Positions 62,989 to 64,000 of a DNA stretch of 64,000 nucleotides are shown here, one piece after another. The DNA lies in contig NZ_FOND01000014.1 of assembly GCF_900112815.1 (NCBI RefSeq), forward strand, positions 62,001 through 126,000. Reading direction: 5' to 3'. Origin of the DNA: Blastococcus tunisiensis. GTDB taxonomy: Bacteria; Actinomycetota; Actinomycetes; Mycobacteriales; Geodermatophilaceae. Below the pieces are notes generated by a model. The model was not told where the DNA came from. It worked only from the letters and a program-made list of their open reading frames with translations, and made no database searches. Both the position numbers and the translations under genes were made by a program. Positions within the stretch are counted from its first letter, which is position 1. Every line of letters starts with the position of its first letter.

Positions 62989-63492
62989 ATGGTGGATCGG
63001 TTCGGTCGGTCGCCGGTGCTGGCCGCGGTCCTGGTGCTGGCCGGGGTCGGGCTGTCGGCCTGCGGGGAGGAGGACGAGAACGCCCTCGCTCCCACCCTGG
63101 AGACCGAGATCCCCGACATCCGCGGCGCCGACGACCTCGACGACCCCTACGTCGGGATCCTCGACCCCGCGTTCCGGGCAGACCTCGAGGCCTACAGCGA
63201 GCAGGAGGTCACCGTGCTCGCCGACGTGGCCGACGTGATCTCCCCGCGGGCCTTCACCGTCACCTCCCCCAGTGGGGAGGAGGTCGATCCGGTGCTCGTC
63301 GTCACCACCGCGGACGCCGGTGACGTCGAGCCGGAGAGCGGCGAGGCGCTGGTGATCGCGGCGACCCCGCTGGAGGGCTTCGACGCCGGGACCGTGACCG
63401 AGGAACTCGGCCTGGACATGGACACGGCCGACCTCGACGACTGGGACGGAGACGTGTTCCTCCTCGCCACCATCCTGGAGGCCGCGCCGTGA
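62989..63492 (+). CDS. lipoprotein (copy 2 of the OB-like family)
   Basis: The 167-residue precursor has a signal ending LSACG (lipobox, Cys at about 25) and an acidic mature protein with YSEQEVTVLADVADVISPRAFTVTSP, resembling the YVGQEVTVSGEVSEMV segment of the lipoprotein at 57432. Both end in an acidic region before a final beta strand. ATG 62989 has GAGAGAGGA upstream. The stop overlaps the STAS gene start (GTGA). Confidence 0.8.
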   Translation: MVDRFGRSPVLAAVLVLAGVGLSACGEEDENALAPTLETEIPDIRGADDLDDPYVGILDPAFRADLEAYSEQEVTVLADVADVISPRAFTVTSPSGEEVDPVLVVTTADAGDVEPESGEALVIAATPLEGFDAGTVTEELGLDMDTADLDDWDGDVFLLATILEAAP

Positions 63493-63905
63493 GCCGACGG
63501 CCCGTCCGCCCGCACCGGAGCGTGCCGCGCAGCACGGCGGGCCCGGAGGAGCGCTCGCCCGCGCCACTGCGCGACCGGCTCTGGCACGGCGCCGCTCCGA
63601 AGCCGGTCCCCCGGTCAGAGGGGCGCTGCCGGCCCGTCCCCCACGCGCCGTTCACCCAGGTCGTCGACGGCCGACTGGGCATCGTGCGTCCCCACGGCCT
63701 CCTCACCGCGGACACCGGCGCCCTCCTGCGGGAGACGGTGCAGGCCCTGCACCGCAGCGGTCACACGCGGGTCTGTCTCGATCTGACCGGTCTCCACGAC
63801 GCCGATGACGCAGGACTGGACATGCTCTGTGCGCTGCGACGGTCGGGAACGGTCCGCGGCCGTTCCCTCGTCCTCCTCGCCCCCGAGCAGCAGCTGAGCC
63901 CGTGA
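63489..63905 (+). CDS. STAS-domain protein with altered phosphosite
   Basis: The 138-residue protein has a disordered N-terminal 50 residues and a C-terminal STAS domain (VVDGRLGIVRPHGLLTADTGALLRETVQALH, VCLDLTGLHDADDAGLDMLCALRR in parts). STAS proteins such as SpoIIAA and RsbV bind anti-sigma kinases and are controlled by phosphorylation of a Ser in DSSGL. Here the motif is D-D-A-G-L with Ala108 in the Ser place. GTG 63489 overlaps the lipoprotein stop, so the two are linked. Confidence 0.8.
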   Translation: MSRRPVRPHRSVPRSTAGPEERSPAPLRDRLWHGAAPKPVPRSEGRCRPVPHAPFTQVVDGRLGIVRPHGLLTADTGALLRETVQALHRSGHTRVCLDLTGLHDADDAGLDMLCALRRSGTVRGRSLVLLAPEQQLSP

Positions 63906-63937
63906 TCGTGCGACGCCATGATCACGGAGCGTGTTCA

Positions 63938-63954
63938 TGACATTCTCCTGACAG
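63938..63954 (+). promoter_or_regulatory. direct repeat TGACAT-N5-TGACAG (candidate OmpR-type site 3)
   Basis: Same half-site and 11 bp period as at 62872. It lies after the STAS gene near the right edge; the gene it may serve is outside the window. Confidence 0.45.
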
Positions 63955-64000
63955 ACTCACCGACCACGCCTCATGAGCGCCCGTCGTGGCAACCCTGTTG

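Overview
The window is high-GC actinobacterial chromosome. The coding sequence is strongly GC-rich, many starts are GTG, and several gene neighbourhoods match the well-known Mycobacterium tuberculosis order. Examples are tatA-tatC-helY-Rv2091c-Rv2090-pepE (1-7852), lnt/ppm1-fxsA-rbpA (20108-24086) and the Rv1822-Rv1832 block from pgsA through DUF881/sbp/DUF881, gcvH, garA and MerR to gcvP (44688-54388). A zinc-ribbon GarA and the overall gene set would suit Geodermatophilaceae or a relative, but that placement is inference. No tRNA, rRNA, CRISPR array, complete insertion sequence or prophage was seen.

Layout: 1-7852 holds the Tat translocase tail, a lipid kinase, the HelY RNA helicase, a DUF4333 membrane protein, a 5'-3' exonuclease and an M24 peptidase. 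7827-12631 holds an AsnC regulator, a deazaflavin oxidoreductase, an Rv2578c-type radical SAM protein with an AT-rich patch over its cluster motif, a degenerate tyrosine-recombinase-like gene, a broken GCS2-type ligase remnant and an acyltransferase. 12735-19616 is a lysine-degradation locus (kamA divergent from kdd-amidohydrolase-kamD-kamE-kal). 20108-29385 holds lipoprotein and lipid-mannosyl biosynthesis, rbpA behind a textbook SigR promoter, thymidine kinase, a transporter, an acyltransferase, a phosphodiesterase and an aminotransferase. 29475-36836 holds small proteins, a gene-free 840 bp stretch with palindromes and tandem repeats, an ABC exporter divergent from a NarL-type two-component system, LysE and an M50 protease. 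36829-44646 holds the GH65 phosphorylase/beta-phosphoglucomutase pair, PEBP, a beta-lactamase-like protein, acetyltransferase, pantothenate kinase, DUF5999 and DinB. 44688-54388 is the glycine cleavage / GarA / DUF881 / PgsA block. 54533-63905 holds an EF-G-like GTPase, DUF1918 and a locus in which two families of lipoprotein occur in duplicate on either side of a phospholipase D-like gene and an OmpR/EnvZ-type two-component system, ending in a STAS protein.

How they work together: the kam locus would convert L-lysine via beta-lysine to 3,5-diaminohexanoate and then 5-amino-3-oxohexanoate, with Kal acting on 3-aminobutyryl-CoA. The cleavage enzyme Kce that should link these steps is absent, and a YtcJ-like amidohydrolase sits inside the operon. 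The terminal two-component locus resembles a small relative of the MtrA-MtrB-LpqB module. TGACA-type direct repeats with an 11 bp period lie upstream of both outer lipoproteins and again at the window end. Many genes start 6-8 nt after a TANNNT-like -10 box, which suggests leaderless transcripts.
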